Assembly (NCBI GenBank): GCA_038131165.1
Contig: JAYPOZ010000004.1
Span: 1 to 64,000 of the forward strand
Length of the DNA stretch: 64,000 nt
Direction: 5' to 3'
Source: UBA6544 sp038131165
GTDB taxonomy: Bacteria; Pseudomonadota; Alphaproteobacteria; UBA8366
Below the pieces are notes generated by a model. It saw only the letters and a program-made list of their open reading frames with translations, made no database searches and was not told where the DNA came from. The position numbers and the translations under genes are program-made. Shown here piece by piece: positions 61,976-64,000 of this stretch (position 1 is its first letter; each line of letters opens with the position of its first letter).

Positions 61976-63703
61976 ATGACCATTAAATTATCAATGCCAA
62001 AGCCGGAGGCTGAATTGAAGCCACGGATTACCGTCGTCGGCGTCGGCGGTGCGGGCGGCAATGCCGTCAACAACATGATTCAAGCCAACCTCGAAGGAGT
62101 CGACTTCGTGGTTGCGAATACGGATGCGCAAGCGCTCGGCCAATCGCAAGCGGATCACGCCATCCAACTCGGTGCGGCGATCACGCAGGGTCTCGGCGCC
62201 GGATCGCGCCCGGAAATCGGCCGGGCCGCGGCCGAGGAATCCCTGGACGATATTCTCGATCACCTGGCGGGGAGCCACATGGTCTTCGTCACCGCCGGCA
62301 TGGGGGGTGGGACCGGTACCGGCGCCGCGCCCGTGATTGCGCGCTCGGTCCGCGAGCACGGCATCCTGACCGTGGGTGTCGTCACGAAGCCTTTCCATTT
62401 TGAAGGCAACCATCGCATGAAGATGGCCGAGGAAGGGATCGAGGAACTCCAGCAGTTCGTGGATACGCTGATCATCATTCCGAACCAGAACCTTTTCCGC
62501 GTGGCCAACGAGAAGACGACTTTCGCCGAAGCCTTCAAAATGGCGGATAACGTGCTTTATTCGGGTGTGCGCGGGGTGACCGACCTGATGGTGATGCCGG
62601 GCTTGATCAATCTCGATTTTGCCGATGTTCGCACGGTAATGAGCGAGATGGGCAAGGCGATGATGGGCACGGGAGAAGCGGAAGGCGAGGGCCGGGCAAT
62701 TGCCGCTGCAGAAGCCGCGATTTCGAATCCGTTGCTCGACGATATCACCATGAAGGGCGCGCGGGGCGTTCTGATCAATATCACCGGTGGTGGGGATATG
62801 ACGCTCTTCGAGGTCGACGAAGCCGCCAATCGCATCCGCGAGGAAGTCGATAACGAAGCGAACATCGTCTTCGGTTCGACGTTCGACCAGGCGATGGAGG
62901 GCCTCTTGAGGGTTTCCGTCGTGGCGACGGGGATCGAGGCGGAATCTGTCGCATCGCCGCGCCCCCTGCCGTCGGGGCTTTCGACGCTGTCGCCGAGGAC
63001 GGCCCGTCCCGCGGTCCCGGCCGCCGAACAGCCGGAGGCACCGGCCGTTCGGGCCACGCCTGCGGCAGCGGAAGCGAAACCGGCGGTACGGGTCGAGGAA
63101 GAGCCGGAGACGGACGAACCCGAAGCTCTACTCCTCGACGATATCGAAGAGACCGAGGAGGCGCCGCAAGACCGCGAGGCTGCGGTGGCGGCGCCTGCTG
63201 CGCTCGCGCCGAAGCGTCAGGTGACGGCCAAGGCTCGGGTGACGCTTTCGAAACCTGTTGCCGAAGCGACTCAGGAGCCCGACACGGATGGCGGCAGCGT
63301 CGAGTCGGAGAAAGAAGAGCCGCAATTGATGCAACGGCCCGCTCGCCGGTCGCCGTTCATTCCGCCGAAGCCGGTCGCTCCCGAAGAAAGCACCGGGGCT
63401 AAGGAGCCGGAACCGTTTGCGGCGGCGGCGATGGAGAATGCCCGCAGCGAAACGCAGAAGGAACGCCGCCGGCCCAGCCTGTTCGAGAGGATGACCGGCG
63501 CGGGAAAGTCGACGGCGACGGAGACGACTCCGGCGGGCAATCCTAAGGCGCCTGCTTCCGTGACGCCGATGCCCAAGCCGGAAGCGCCTGTGGCGGAAAA
63601 AACGGAAGAGGCCGCTGCGCCGAGTGACGAACGGTTCCAGTTGTCGCAGGCTGAAGAAGAAATGCTGGATATTCCGGCATTCTTGCGCCGCCAGGCGAAC
63701 TAA
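61976..63703 (+). CDS. ftsZ: cell division protein FtsZ
   Basis: A 575-residue tubulin-like GTPase that forms the Z ring. ITVVGVGGAGGNAVNNMI (about 18-35), GMGGGTGTGAAPVIAR (tubulin signature, about 109), and ANEKTTFAEAFKMADNVLYSGVRGVTDLM (T7-loop area, about 177-205) are classical. After the core (to about 325) comes a long Pro, Ala and Glu rich linker of about 235 residues, typical for alphaproteobacteria, and the conserved tail LDIPAFLRRQ that binds FtsA. A GCGGAGA box is upstream. Confidence 0.97.
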   Translation: MTIKLSMPKPEAELKPRITVVGVGGAGGNAVNNMIQANLEGVDFVVANTDAQALGQSQADHAIQLGAAITQGLGAGSRPEIGRAAAEESLDDILDHLAGSHMVFVTAGMGGGTGTGAAPVIARSVREHGILTVGVVTKPFHFEGNHRMKMAEEGIEELQQFVDTLIIIPNQNLFRVANEKTTFAEAFKMADNVLYSGVRGVTDLMVMPGLINLDFADVRTVMSEMGKAMMGTGEAEGEGRAIAAAEAAISNPLLDDITMKGARGVLINITGGGDMTLFEVDEAANRIREEVDNEANIVFGSTFDQAMEGLLRVSVVATGIEAESVASPRPLPSGLSTLSPRTARPAVPAAEQPEAPAVRATPAAAEAKPAVRVEEEPETDEPEALLLDDIEETEEAPQDREAAVAAPAALAPKRQVTAKARVTLSKPVAEATQEPDTDGGSVESEKEEPQLMQRPARRSPFIPPKPVAPEESTGAKEPEPFAAAAMENARSETQKERRRPSLFERMTGAGKSTATETTPAGNPKAPASVTPMPKPEAPVAEKTEEAAAPSDERFQLSQAEEEMLDIPAFLRRQAN

Positions 63704-63749
63704 AACCGTAGCGCCGGTGATGCCGCACCGAGCGATGCAATGCTGTATG

Positions 63750-63780
63750 TACGCGGCCGTCCCGACCGGACGGCCGCGTA
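63750..63780 (+). terminator. 13-bp hairpin after ftsZ
   Basis: TACGCGGCCGTCC and GGACGGCCGCGTA pair perfectly around CGACC. It lies 47 bp after the ftsZ stop and is the strongest hairpin of the cluster; there is no T run. It may end or attenuate the dcw transcript before lpxC or protect its 3' end. Confidence 0.6.
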
Positions 63781-63901
63781 ACATATCGAAACAAAGAGTG
63801 ATTTGAGACTGAAATGTCGGGTTGCTACAAGATCATACGCGATATTCGGATATCTCCGTAGAACCGTCGGTTCGTGTTCTGGGGGGCGTACGGGAAGTCA
63901 A

Positions 63902-64000
63902 ATGCGAGTGGAGGTCGACAGGGTGGAAGTTTTGAACAGGACAGTGCGGCGCATGATTTCCGGCGGCCTTGTCCGGCAAAAAACCCTTAAGGGCGACGTT
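63902..64000 (+). CDS. lpxC: UDP-3-O-acyl-N-acetylglucosamine deacetylase, first codons only
   Basis: An open frame from ATG 63902 to the right edge ends RQKTLKGDV, which matches the start of LpxC (RQ-x-T-L-K-x). LpxC removes the acetyl group in the first committed step of lipid A synthesis and regularly follows ftsZ. An in-frame GTG at 63923 with GGAGG 8 nt upstream is an equally good start; GGGAAG precedes the ATG. Only 33 codons are visible, so the call rests on a short match and gene order. Confidence 0.65.
   Translation, partial: MRVEVDRVEVLNRTVRRMISGGLVRQKTLKGDV

Overview
The window is high-GC DNA from an alphaproteobacterium, most likely a Rhodospirillales-type marine or soil heterotroph. 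The placement rests on the gene order of the cell-division cluster, the class A RNase P RNA just before it, a meso-DAP type MurE, and dense runs of 4-bp stop/start overlaps. No database search was possible, so product names rest on motifs and family knowledge. Nothing here looks like a phage, insertion sequence, integron, CRISPR array or tRNA.

Left part (1-46.8 kb): small catabolic operons, often divergent. On the minus strand, 1-6892 holds a PEP-mutase/isocitrate-lyase family protein, ureidoglycolate lyase, a TIM-barrel isomerase-like protein, a DUF188 protein and a cupin-like gene cut by the left edge. Behind them lie a lipoprotein, a membrane hydrolase and a GSAM-like aminotransferase. Divergent from these is a dimethylformamidase-like enzyme with a second aminotransferase and a luciferase-like monooxygenase (6972-11607). 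Next come a TadE/TadG pair; an HpaI-type aldolase; an aldo/keto reductase, RidA and DUF1028 run; an ArsR-controlled permease; a TauD-type dioxygenase; and a divergent acyl-CoA dehydrogenase/hydantoinase-oxoprolinase locus with its own winged-helix regulator and a strong palindromic operator candidate. From 26 to 46 kb there are a flavoprotein/2Fe-2S pair, a Nudix hydrolase, a nitroreductase, a two-subunit molybdenum hydroxylase flanked by a 99-bp duplication, an orphan Mla-type ATPase, a thioesterase, an Ldh-family dehydrogenase with an apparent ATT start, an acyl-CoA ligase, a decayed glyoxalase-fold gene, an FAD monooxygenase, an alpha/beta hydrolase, a lyase-aconitase pair with an atypical aconitase, a ChaC-like protein, a DUF1445 protein, DUF3750, a TerB/J-domain protein and an AmpD-like amidase.

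Right part (46.8-64 kb): rnpB, then the dcw cluster on the plus strand: mraZ, rsmH, ftsL, ftsI, murE, mraY, murD, ftsW, murG, murC, murB, ftsQ, ftsA, ftsZ, and the first codons of lpxC at the edge. Most junctions are 1-14 bp overlaps, which suggests translational coupling. MraZ-type boxes lie in front of mraZ. murF, normally between murE and mraY, is absent, and a 15-codon remnant-like ORF sits in its place; ddl is also absent between murB and ftsQ.

The most noteworthy observations are the missing murF with its scar-like mini-ORF, the 99-bp duplication around the molybdenum hydroxylase genes, the operator at 20852-20875, the ATT start, the atypical aconitase next to an isocitrate-lyase-like gene, and the dimethylformamidase-like operon. 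None of them by itself proves a new system.
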